Shown: positions 25,850-34,715 of the stretch, in pieces
How the letters are laid out: each line of letters starts with the position of its first letter
Position numbering within the stretch: position 1 is the first letter of the stretch
Source: G965205255 sp965205255
Lineage (GTDB): Bacteria; Pseudomonadota; Gammaproteobacteria; Pseudomonadales; Endozoicomonadaceae
Direction: 5' to 3'
Assembly (NCBI GenBank): GCA_965205255.1
Contig: OZ242051.1
Coordinates: forward strand, 1,860,001 to 1,924,000
DNA length: 64,000 nucleotides
Translations under genes and position numbers: made by a program
The notes under the pieces: generated by a model
The model's input: the letters and a program-made list of their open reading frames with translations, nothing else
The model's database searches: none
Told to the model about the DNA's origin: nothing

Positions 25850-26688
25850 AGCCCTGTCAAAGAAAGGTACTGGCACAAAGGGCAGTAAACAAACGTCACA
25901 TCAGTATACGAACGGCATGTTGCTGCTTTAAAATCAGTGAAACCTGCTATCGGTACAAGTCTGTACTGAGTTCAGATAATGAACTCATAGCCAATGAACT
26001 AATGCGCCTGACTAATGAACACCGCACATGGGGTTTTGGTTTGTGCTTTTTATATCTGCGTAATGTTCAAGGCTGTCCATATAATCATAAGCGGGTTTAC
26101 CGTATTTATTGCGAGCTTGCATTGAATCTACGGATCAAACCTAAACGGCGATTAAAACGAGATAAGCCAGAAAGATTAGAGGTCCCTGCAAATATCAATA
26201 ATTCCTGGTCAATGGACTTTATGCAGGATACACTGGCAACAGGAAAAAACTTCAGGACGTTTAATGTTCTGGATGACTGCAATCGTGAAGGTTTGGGTAT
26301 TGAAGTGGATCATTCATTACCTTCTTTAAGAGTTATTCGAACGTTGGAACGTATTATGACATGGCGAGGTCAGCCATCAAGGATTCGATGCGACAATGGT
26401 CCGGAGTATATCAGTGTTGAGATACGTCAATGGGCAAAGAAAAAAGGTATTGTGCTGCAATATATTCAACCGGGCAAGCCACAACAAAATGCTTATGTGG
26501 AAAGATACAACAGAACTGTCAGACATGAATGGCTGAATCAACATTTGTTTGAATCACTGGATCACGCCAGAGAAACGGCAACACAATGGCTCTGGCAATA
26601 CAACAATGAAAGGCCTAATATGGCTTTAGGCGGAATAACCCCAAAACAGAAACTTGAGCAATTGAATTCTACTTTTGAAAGCGGTTAA
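25843..26688 (+). CDS. IS3 OrfB integrase-core transposase
   Basis: 281 residues with the rve/DDE core: first Asp in NNSWSMDFMQDTL, second Asp in RCDNGPEYIS, Glu in PQQNAYVERYNRTVRHEWL. The frame is -1 relative to orfA and begins at GTG within the slippery site, consistent with production as a fusion. No disabling change is seen. Confidence 0.93.
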   Translation: MVKPCQRKVLAQRAVNKRHISIRTACCCFKISETCYRYKSVLSSDNELIANELMRLTNEHRTWGFGLCFLYLRNVQGCPYNHKRVYRIYCELALNLRIKPKRRLKRDKPERLEVPANINNSWSMDFMQDTLATGKNFRTFNVLDDCNREGLGIEVDHSLPSLRVIRTLERIMTWRGQPSRIRCDNGPEYISVEIRQWAKKKGIVLQYIQPGKPQQNAYVERYNRTVRHEWLNQHLFESLDHARETATQWLWQYNNERPNMALGGITPKQKLEQLNSTFESG

Positions 26689-27358
26689 TAATGGGGGGAT
26701 TACCCTTTGCCTAAACTATAAAAATAATAATACTGCCGCACAAAATGTTTTAAATAAAATCCATGATATGGGTAGAAAAGCAATTGCAGTTCAAGCAGAT
26801 GTTAGTAGAGAGTCAGAGGTCATTAGTTTATTTGAACAATGTGATGAAGAGTTAGGACCACTTAATGTCTTAGTGAATAATGTAGGTATTGTTCAAGAGT
26901 CTAGACGAGTGGATGAAATAAATGAGAAGCGCTTGCAGGAAACTTTTTTAACCAACATTTCCAGTTTTTTCCTTTGTTCTAAGCAAGCAGTATTGAGAAT
27001 GTCTACAAAGTATAACGGTTGTGGAGGGGTAATTGTTAATGTTTCATCTGCGGCATCTCGACTTGGTTCAGCTAATGAATACATTGATTATGCTGCGAGT
27101 AAAGGCGCTGTAGATTCATTGACTATTGGCTTGTCAAAAGAAGTTGCACAAGAAAAGATTCGTATCAATTGTGTGAGACCTGGTTTCATCAAAACCGAAA
27201 TTCATCAAGACATTAATCGAATTGAAAATTTGAAGCATAAAATCCCGTTACAGAGAGGCGGTGAGCCGCGTGAGGAAGCAGAAGCGATTGTTTGGCTTGC
27301 TTCAGATAAAGCCTCATATATTACTGGATCATTCATAGATATTGCGGATGGATGTTAG

Positions 27359-27689
27359 CAATGGGTAATCGCTTTGTCGGCAAAGTAGAAATCTTCGTAA
27401 CTGTGACCTAACCAAAAGAATTAATGAGGTAATCACTGTATAAATCGAGGGATTTTCTATTCATTCAAAGCATCATACATCGCGCTCATCGCATAAAAAA
27501 CAGCAAGTTCCATAACATAAATTGTTAAGAAATAGTGCAGAAAATTTATTGTAAAAGACAAATTTTGATGGATGTATACAGCATTATAATCGTTTATATG
27601 CGTATAAAAAATCATAAAAAACTTAGATACAAATCTATAAATATAACATACCTTTTAGCTCAAATAGTTATAAGCATGGGTGGTGAGTT
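27359..27689. other. Leader region of Rhs copy 1 with small upstream ORF
   Basis: About 330 bases precede the Rhs start; the same sequence precedes copy 3 (43273-43603), and its last 165 bases precede copy 2. It contains a 61-codon frame (27535-27720) with a hydrophobic end (ITYLLAQIVISMGGEFWIILYVRSL) that overlaps the Rhs start by about 30 bases in another frame. The frame stays open in all three copies. Confidence 0.5.
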
Positions 27690-30600
27690 TTGGATAATAT
27701 TGTATGTGAGATCATTGTAAAACTCACACGCTTAATTATAAAAGCGTTGTTTGCTGTTTGCGTAATTCCTCCTTTCTTATTAACTTTTGAACAGGTTGCA
27801 TGGGCTGCAGGTAGTAATGCTCATCTTCCTGAGCACCATGTAACCAGGCAATCAGCATCTGTCTCTAGTGCACTGCCGACTAATATAAAAAATACTTGGT
27901 TAAGTTTTCAGCAAGCTGGTAATAAGTTCCATGTATCTCCTTTTACTCATTTACCTGTATTGTCTGATGGCTCCGTTGCCATGCCATCAAATGCCAATAA
28001 TTTTCATGGTGCTTTTCACTCCTCTGTTGACCCCCGCACAGGAACGGCATCGCTCAATATGCCAGTGGCCACGACATTTTACGATCACGGGCAGGCAAAA
28101 CGCAGTCTGATATTGTCCTATAGCGGAAGCCCATCTCCTCATGGCCCTGACTTATTAGGCCTTGGTGCTCACTGGACATTTAATGTGGGAACAGAGCACC
28201 CCTCTACGTCGGAAGTTGCCGGACATAAAACCACTGATCTAACCACCGGTGATGGTCATACTCTGACAATGGAAAGTGATCGTAACGGGCAGGGTCAAAC
28301 CTATTGGCATTTACTTCGCCATAAACTCAAAGATGTAACTGTCGCAGGAGAACCTGGGGACTGGACTATTGCTACCTCAAACGGCATTCGTGAACATTTA
28401 CTCTACGGTTACGAAGACTGGGAAGAAGGGCACGACGGGCAGCGTGTATGGTTCTATTATGACCGCAATGGGCCAACCGATATGACCCGACGCCTACTCT
28501 ATATCTGCGGGCACCCGTTAACAGAAGATCAGGCTGAAGGGGCTGTTAATGCCTGTCCAGACAATGGTGTCAGAATCACCTATGAAGCTCATGATATTAC
28601 CATACATGCTCAGCAGACAGTGACTATACATACCGGTGAGACTGAAGGTGAAACACAGGTTACCTCAGTCACCCTTCCGCCCTTTTCCAGTGAGAATATC
28701 AGTAATCATGGAGTTCCGGCACACATTCTGTTTAGTTATGATACTCAGGGTGCCCGCCCATGGTTAATCAAAACGATCACTCAACCTTCAGGTCAGATCA
28801 ATACATTTCTTTACAACGATGAGGCAAATTATGACAGTCTCCAGCCTCATGGTATTCCAACCGGCTTTAATTCCGCTTCTTTGCCTGTGGTCAAAGAACA
28901 AATAATAACACCACCACCAATGTATAAAAACTCTCTGCCTGTACGTCATGTTTGGTTTCAGTACAGTAAAGGAACCACTGATCTGCATAATTTCACCGGT
29001 TATCTCAGTGGTTTTAGCCATATTCCCGGCAAGGATAATCTGTTCGACCGCGCCGACAGCTATACCTATACGGTTGCACAAGACAACGGTTCATCAACTA
29101 CCACCACCACATATAATAAATATCATTTACCACTAACGATTACCCAGTCAGATGATTTACATCACAGTTTAGTGTTGAAAAATGATGCCACTTACTCTCC
29201 TTGGAAAGGCACAACATTTGCCCAGTTGCCATCTGATTACTCTTTGCCGAAAAAAACGACAAAAACTCTGTATAGCCTTACCGGCACAGGGCAAGAACCG
29301 ACAATCAAACCGGCGACTGTGCTGGAGCAAAAACGTTATAATAATAATGGACAGGTTATCTGGAAACAAGATGACTACGGTCGACAGACTTTTACGCAGT
29401 ATTGTCCGCCACAGGGTGATGCCCACTGCCCTGCTATGGATCCGAACTGGCCACAGGCAACATGGCCCGAAAAAACAATTGAGATACCGGCACAAAAAAC
29501 ACTGGCAGGAGCTACGCGCTATGCCAATCTGAAAGCCAGTGATGATCCTGAACCTGCTGTTGAAGTAGAATATAACTATAAACTGATTCCTGTCGCAAAA
29601 ACATATAAACAGAGAATCAGCCAGTACAAAAAACTGTTACAGCAACAGTGGATACGAGCAAAAGCACGATGGGAAAAAACATACAACAGTCATAGTTCAG
29701 TGTCTTCTTCGGCTACCACGAATTTATTTAGTCAAAGCCGCTTTAATCATGATGTGGGTCAGGACACTTCAAGCCTTGCCGGTAGCTGGGAAGTCAGCAC
29801 TAAAACCGTGGGGACATTACCGCAGAATACGGTCAGCCACCTGACCCCGGGCAGTCCGTTACCTGAGCTGACTACCGATGAACTATCGACCAAAGCCCTG
29901 TACCAATATAACCCTGATCCAAAGAGCTTGACTTATGGCCAGCTGGCTCACATAACCATCACAAAATATAATCGCTTTTCACCAATAATTAATGGAAACG
30001 TATTACAGACAGACCAAGCCCCATTATCTGATGATCAGCCCGGACAGCAGGAACAGGTCGACTTTAATGTCACTCACCGTATTGACCCCAAATTGCATAC
30101 CCGTACAACAGATGTTGAAGTAGCACATGAAACACCTGAGTCTGCTCAGCAGGCACCGAAGCTTTTAAAGAATAATACCCGACTGGTTCATGCTGATTAC
30201 AGACTGTCCAACGACGGTGAATTATCACTGGGGCAGTCGGTTTACTCACTAGATAGTGGTGTAAAACTGTCCACCGAGGACACGTTAAAAACATTACAAA
30301 CACGCTGGAAATATGATGCATGGCTTCGTCCTGTGCAGAAAACGGTGACACCGGTTAGCGGAGGCCATCCACAAAAAACATTATGGTCGTATATTTTTAC
30401 CCGCCAGGAACAAGCATCTGTTAAAACGATGCCCAATGGTAGTCAGGAAAAGGTCGTTTATTCCGGAATGGGTAAAAAACAGAAGATTATCTCTGTCTGG
30501 CACAGAGATAAATCGCTGGCAGGTGCATCAATGGAAGGGGTATCTAACTGGATTGCTGACAGTAAGACCACTTATACCCATGCTGAAAAGACGGCGAGCC

Positions 30601-33600
30601 GAACTGTTTATCATGCAGACGACAACGGAAGAACTGTGGCACTAACCACAACTTATGGGTACGATTCACTCGATCGTAATGTCTGGACCAAACTTCCGGA
30701 TAATTCTGTTAGTGTTGTCGCCCGCAATGATCCACAACTGCTGCTGATAAGTTATCAGGTGACAACAGGAAGCCAGAATCAGGGTGAAAAGTTTGCACCT
30801 GTATTGGGTGTTGTTAAATCTGACACGTTAGGCCACCCCGTGGCACAATATACTTTTGCCATGAAACCTGATGTCAGAGTTTTGGGCAAACCGCTTTATC
30901 CACCGGCAGTTCAGGCGGAGTTAACAACACTGGAAGGTCAGCTCAGACCTGTCACCAGTTTAACGGCTGAAAATAACTATGGCTTGCTGCCACTTGCCGG
31001 AAGTAAGGGGTTGTTCACCTTTGTCAACGATGCCATTAATGCAGGTGTTTGGCTGAGTAAAAGCACTATGCAGTATGATGGAATGGGTCATAAAGTTGAG
31101 CAAACCCAGCCCAATGGTGCAAAGGTACACTGGAAATGGCAAAACAACAACTTGGTGGCAACCATCGCTCCCAATCAAAGCCTGATACACGATACGATAA
31201 ACCTTCAGGGTAAAAAAGTGGCACGGTGTGTCAAGCCGTTAGGTCAGTCTGACTGCCATGTATTAGGAACACGGCAGTACGATGACACAGGAGAACTGAT
31301 ATCTCAGCATGATGAATACGGCAATCAAATAAGGTACACCTACGACGAAGACGGTCGTTTGCTTAGCATGATAACACCTGCCACTAAAACGGACAAAGGT
31401 CATGTTTTTACTTATACCTACAACAGTTTTGCCAGAACCGGTGAGTCTGTTGATGGTGTACTTTATGAGACCTTCAAATACGACCCTGATACGTGGTTGC
31501 TGACCGATACAGACGAGGCAATCAGTCATCTGCATTATGATTATGACCCAAATACTTTACAACTGATTAAAGTGACTCGGAGCGCACCGGTCAGTTTTAA
31601 ATCACCGGTGGGTATTCACTATCCTGGTGGTTTTGAAACAATGAGTTACAACCGTTACGGACAGGCGGTCAGCCTGCGTGATTTTGCAGGAAACAGATAC
31701 AAAGCCCTGCACGATAAACTCGGCAGAGTCATTCAGACTGAAGTCATTTTGCCGAACCAGACCGAAACCACGATGCTAACTGCTGTTCAGTACGATGATT
31801 ACTTTAATCGTCCGGTGAAAATAATTAACGGTATCGGGATTGCCAGATACTTCACATATGACGCTCTGGGTAAGCTCACAACAACCACTGATAAGCAGGG
31901 CAATAAAACGTTACAAACATTAAGTTACACTTATGACTTGAAGACCGGCAATATTGTCACTTTCACCCGATCAGAAGACAATAATAGTGCAACACAGCGT
32001 TATACTTATGACAATAACACAAACAATCTGACGTCAATGTTATGCAGTGTAACAGGGCAATCTGATAAAGCCAGTTCACTGTGTCCGCGTGATACGGTTT
32101 TATCCGGCAGTCATTTAACAACACCGCCAGTTATTATGGCACAAAAGTATACGTTTGATGACTGGAACAATATCAAAAGTGTTAGCGAAAAGTTAGTCAC
32201 CTCAGAGGGACAGTCAACCAGCAAAACGACAACATATACTTATGCAAGTCAGAATGCTAACGGTGATCACTTTGATCCACACCGCATGATCGCCTTTAAT
32301 ACACAATGGCAGGATAGTGTATCGGATACCAGTGTTGCTCCCAAGACAATAGTTTACGACAGTTTAGGCAGGGTTATCAAAGATGCAGACGGTAATACCC
32401 TGCATTATAATGCGCTTGGGCAGCAGGACGGGTTTACTAATGTGCGCACTCACGGGCATACAGTATATACCTATGATGCAACGGGTCACCAGGTAGCAGA
32501 GCAGCCCTTTGATAGTCAGGGCCGAGCGTTGCAGGCTCCTTTATATATGATATATCAGGGTGATACTGTTGCAGAACAGGTGCAAAATGATGCCACGGGA
32601 AAAACGCATGTAAGTGTAGAACTGACTGGTGCCGCTCACAGTGAAGACAACCGTATTACCCGCTGGTATCTCCATGATTATAAGGGTGATGTTATCGTAG
32701 CTGTTGATGCGTCGGGTCAAAAAATCAGTGATCATGTCTATAGTCCTTACGGTATGGATGAAGATCTGCTAAGCAGTCGTGAGCAGGCATTACCGCAAAA
32801 GCTTGATCTTGCCACGCAAGCCCCCTGGTGGAAAAGCCATCAGCCAGCCTTTGACGGCCAGATGAGTGATCCGGTGACAGGGTATCAGTTTTTAGGTGGA
32901 GGCTATCGCGCATACAACCCGGTTTACCGACACTTTATGAGCCACGACAGTTACAGTCCATTTGCCAAAATAAATGGTTATGGATTTGGTGATAACAACC
33001 CAATAATGAACACCGACCCAACAGGACATTTACCCAAATGGGCAGGTATTGTTTTGGGAGCGCTTAGTATTGGTATGGCAATAGCTTCTGCCGTCTTGCT
33101 TCCTATAGCTTTGACTTCCACCGGTATTGCTACTGGGGTGAGTGCATCTGTTCTATGTACTGCTACTCCTCTTTATATACCAAGTCTTGCTCTTGGTACA
33201 ATGGGTGTAGCATCTGGTAGTCTACAAATAAAAGATAATGTTTCAGCCAATTCATCCAGCACATTTTCTAAACTTGATATTGCATTAGGATTCATGGGCA
33301 GTATTTCCGCACTAACTTCTGGTGGTGTGATGTTTGGTGCAGGTGTTGTCGGTGGCATTTTTGGTGTCGAAGAATCAACCGCTTGTTTGATTATGGCTAC
33401 TGGTGCTGTCGGCGCAATGTCAGGATTTTTTGGTACGACTTCATCAGGCCTGTCAATTGAAGCCGATGGTGATTATAGCAAACCCAGCACAGATTATTTG
33501 GAAACCATTGATATGTTCAATTATATTAATATGTGCTTAATGGCCACAGCTATTATTTTAGATACAGGCACAACATTTTGGATGTTTGCCAAAGGTATTA

Positions 33601-34160
33601 GGCCAGAAGTTTCACAGAGAGCAACCACGCAACGCAGTACAAGTTCCGAAGCACTTCTACAAACTCCCAGTGCCCCTTCATCTTCACCTCCACCCACAAA
33701 CGCAGAAAGCCAGATTCCTTTTGTTTCTAGCGAACAAAATGCTCTTTATCCAGACCTCTCTAATATGTCAAGGCCTGAGGAGCAGGAGGAGGCTAGTAAT
33801 GTAGCAAGACACGAGTCAGAATGGTCTCCAATCAGACAAAATATCATTCGGCGGGCTATTGAGCAAGCTACTGATAAAAACGGAACCGCAATGATTAATG
33901 AGTATGGTGAGTTGAAAATAATGGCTAACACGGGAGACGAGCTAACGTTAGACAATTTAACCCCTAATGACGGGCAGGCGTATGAACTCCATCATAAAAT
34001 TACAGCTATAAGACAACAAAGACCTCCTCCTGAAGGCTGGAATCATCCGGGTGCATCAGCTGATGTATTAACCCATGGCGGAGAAAATCCAGGGGCCTCC
34101 ATGAAATATGGTGTTCAGGAACTTCTGAACTGGAATGGATTCCCTCCAAATTCAATATAA
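27690..34160 (+). CDS. Rhs/YD-repeat protein, tandem copy 1
   Basis: A 2156-residue exported Rhs protein. Residues 1-40 form a Sec signal peptide (KLTRLIIKAL...EQVAWAAGS). A long YD-repeat beta-cage region follows (e.g. YTYDEDGRLLSM, YTYDATGHQVAEQ). The RHS core lies at about 1727-1779 (GYQFLGGGYRAYNPVYRHFMSHDSYSPF...NTDPTGH), and a tip of about 377 residues follows. The tip has Gly/Ala-rich hydrophobic helices (about 1783-1960), a Pro/Ser linker and a C-terminal segment with ELHHK and NHPGASADVL. Rhs tips usually carry the toxic or interacting module; the ELHH could belong to an HNH-like nuclease but this is unproven. The start is TTG with a weak GGTGAG upstream. No obvious immunity gene follows; the next gene is a uvrD fragment. 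Confidence 0.9.
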   Translation: MDNIVCEIIVKLTRLIIKALFAVCVIPPFLLTFEQVAWAAGSNAHLPEHHVTRQSASVSSALPTNIKNTWLSFQQAGNKFHVSPFTHLPVLSDGSVAMPSNANNFHGAFHSSVDPRTGTASLNMPVATTFYDHGQAKRSLILSYSGSPSPHGPDLLGLGAHWTFNVGTEHPSTSEVAGHKTTDLTTGDGHTLTMESDRNGQGQTYWHLLRHKLKDVTVAGEPGDWTIATSNGIREHLLYGYEDWEEGHDGQRVWFYYDRNGPTDMTRRLLYICGHPLTEDQAEGAVNACPDNGVRITYEAHDITIHAQQTVTIHTGETEGETQVTSVTLPPFSSENISNHGVPAHILFSYDTQGARPWLIKTITQPSGQINTFLYNDEANYDSLQPHGIPTGFNSASLPVVKEQIITPPPMYKNSLPVRHVWFQYSKGTTDLHNFTGYLSGFSHIPGKDNLFDRADSYTYTVAQDNGSSTTTTTYNKYHLPLTITQSDDLHHSLVLKNDATYSPWKGTTFAQLPSDYSLPKKTTKTLYSLTGTGQEPTIKPATVLEQKRYNNNGQVIWKQDDYGRQTFTQYCPPQGDAHCPAMDPNWPQATWPEKTIEIPAQKTLAGATRYANLKASDDPEPAVEVEYNYKLIPVAKTYKQRISQYKKLLQQQWIRAKARWEKTYNSHSSVSSSATTNLFSQSRFNHDVGQDTSSLAGSWEVSTKTVGTLPQNTVSHLTPGSPLPELTTDELSTKALYQYNPDPKSLTYGQLAHITITKYNRFSPIINGNVLQTDQAPLSDDQPGQQEQVDFNVTHRIDPKLHTRTTDVEVAHETPESAQQAPKLLKNNTRLVHADYRLSNDGELSLGQSVYSLDSGVKLSTEDTLKTLQTRWKYDAWLRPVQKTVTPVSGGHPQKTLWSYIFTRQEQASVKTMPNGSQEKVVYSGMGKKQKIISVWHRDKSLAGASMEGVSNWIADSKTTYTHAEKTASRTVYHADDNGRTVALTTTYGYDSLDRNVWTKLPDNSVSVVARNDPQLLLISYQVTTGSQNQGEKFAPVLGVVKSDTLGHPVAQYTFAMKPDVRVLGKPLYPPAVQAELTTLEGQLRPVTSLTAENNYGLLPLAGSKGLFTFVNDAINAGVWLSKSTMQYDGMGHKVEQTQPNGAKVHWKWQNNNLVATIAPNQSLIHDTINLQGKKVARCVKPLGQSDCHVLGTRQYDDTGELISQHDEYGNQIRYTYDEDGRLLSMITPATKTDKGHVFTYTYNSFARTGESVDGVLYETFKYDPDTWLLTDTDEAISHLHYDYDPNTLQLIKVTRSAPVSFKSPVGIHYPGGFETMSYNRYGQAVSLRDFAGNRYKALHDKLGRVIQTEVILPNQTETTMLTAVQYDDYFNRPVKIINGIGIARYFTYDALGKLTTTTDKQGNKTLQTLSYTYDLKTGNIVTFTRSEDNNSATQRYTYDNNTNNLTSMLCSVTGQSDKASSLCPRDTVLSGSHLTTPPVIMAQKYTFDDWNNIKSVSEKLVTSEGQSTSKTTTYTYASQNANGDHFDPHRMIAFNTQWQDSVSDTSVAPKTIVYDSLGRVIKDADGNTLHYNALGQQDGFTNVRTHGHTVYTYDATGHQVAEQPFDSQGRALQAPLYMIYQGDTVAEQVQNDATGKTHVSVELTGAAHSEDNRITRWYLHDYKGDVIVAVDASGQKISDHVYSPYGMDEDLLSSREQALPQKLDLATQAPWWKSHQPAFDGQMSDPVTGYQFLGGGYRAYNPVYRHFMSHDSYSPFAKINGYGFGDNNPIMNTDPTGHLPKWAGIVLGALSIGMAIASAVLLPIALTSTGIATGVSASVLCTATPLYIPSLALGTMGVASGSLQIKDNVSANSSSTFSKLDIALGFMGSISALTSGGVMFGAGVVGGIFGVEESTACLIMATGAVGAMSGFFGTTSSGLSIEADGDYSKPSTDYLETIDMFNYINMCLMATAIILDTGTTFWMFAKGIRPEVSQRATTQRSTSSEALLQTPSAPSSSPPPTNAESQIPFVSSEQNALYPDLSNMSRPEEQEEASNVARHESEWSPIRQNIIRRAIEQATDKNGTAMINEYGELKIMANTGDELTLDNLTPNDGQAYELHHKITAIRQQRPPPEGWNHPGASADVLTHGGENPGASMKYGVQELLNWNGFPPNSI

Positions 34161-34197
34161 CAGCAATCTATTAAATTCTGCTCATAACAGCAATCAG

Positions 34198-34229
34198 AAC
34201 CTGGTTTTGGCATTATATGCTACCAGGTT
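34198..34229. terminator. Conserved hairpin between Rhs and uvrD pieces (copy 1)
   Basis: AACCTGGT and ACCAGGTT form an 8-bp stem with a 16-base loop downstream of Rhs copy 1. The same hairpin follows copies 2 and 3, with one mismatch in copy 2. It sits between convergent genes and could end transcription both ways, though the T-run is poor. Confidence 0.4.
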
Positions 34230-34523
34230 GCGCTGTTAGTTTTGCTTGTGATAACATCAGCCTTTTAGTTCCTTTGTCAGCAAAACTAACAACAACTATT
34301 GTACGTACTCCTTCACCTTCATAGCCTGTTAAAGTGCCCTCACCAAATATTGGGTGATGAACCTGTTGCCCTAAAGCAAACTCACAGTCAGCGACCGGTG
34401 TTTTATAAAAAGGTTTTCTCGCTGTTAAAGGGCGACTGAACTGAACGTTTGATATTCTGATGTCTTGTAATAAATTAGCAGGAATTTCGTTAATAAAACG
34501 TGAGCTCCTTTTGTTTTCTGTTC
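34213..34523 (-). pseudogene. uvrD 3' fragment 1
   Basis: It encodes only the last 103 or so residues of UvrD (FINEIPANLLQDIR to the stop; Tudor-like end FALGQQVHHPIFGEGTL). A short non-uvrD joint (about 34524-34548) leads straight into the leader of Rhs copy 2. It is nearly identical to the end of the complete uvrD at 50130. It is a by-product of the tandem duplication, without a start. Confidence 0.9.
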
Positions 34524-34715
34524 CATTAGACCAGAACAAACCTTAATGGTTAAGAAATAGTGCAGAAAAAATTATTGTAAAATGCAAATTTTGATGGATG
34601 TATACAGTATTATAATCGTTTATGTGCGTATAAAAAATCATAAAAAACTTACATACAAGGCTAAAAATATAACATACCTTGTAGCTCAAATAGTTATAAG
34701 CATGGGTGGTGAGTT
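34524..34715. other. Leader of Rhs copy 2
   Basis: A 25-base joint of unknown origin is followed by about 165 bases nearly identical to the leader of copies 1 and 3. The small hydrophobic frame overlapping the Rhs start is still open here (from ATG at 34582), with substitutions. Confidence 0.5.

Larger units (their letters stand above)
25516..26704 (+). mobile_element. IS3-family element, complete, with target duplication
   Basis: The 1189-bp element has terminal inverted repeats beginning GGTAATCCCCCCA at both ends and a 4-bp direct duplication CTTT (25512-25515 and 26705-26708). Two overlapping reading frames, orfA and orfB, fill it. It is intact, and excision would repair the SDR gene exactly, so the insertion is recent. 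Confidence 0.95.
25428..27358 (+). pseudogene. Short-chain dehydrogenase split by an IS3 element
   Basis: The 5' part (25428-25515) encodes MNKIMLITGSSRGIGAEAA with the TGxxxGIG NAD(P) motif; the 3' part (26705-27358) encodes the rest. Removing the IS and one CTTT copy restores an uninterrupted frame across ...QQGYDLCLNYKNNN, about 247 residues. The catalytic YxxxK is YAASK and the NNVG motif is present. The fold suits a FabG-like or glucose-dehydrogenase-like oxidoreductase; the substrate is unknown. The insertion removes the nucleotide-binding N-terminus from the rest, so the gene is inactive. Its last 45 bases recur at 43228. Confidence 0.92.

Noticed and set aside
34161..34212. Immunity gene immediately after the Rhs tip
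   Set aside because: Only about 50 bases lie between Rhs and the convergent uvrD piece, too few for a gene.
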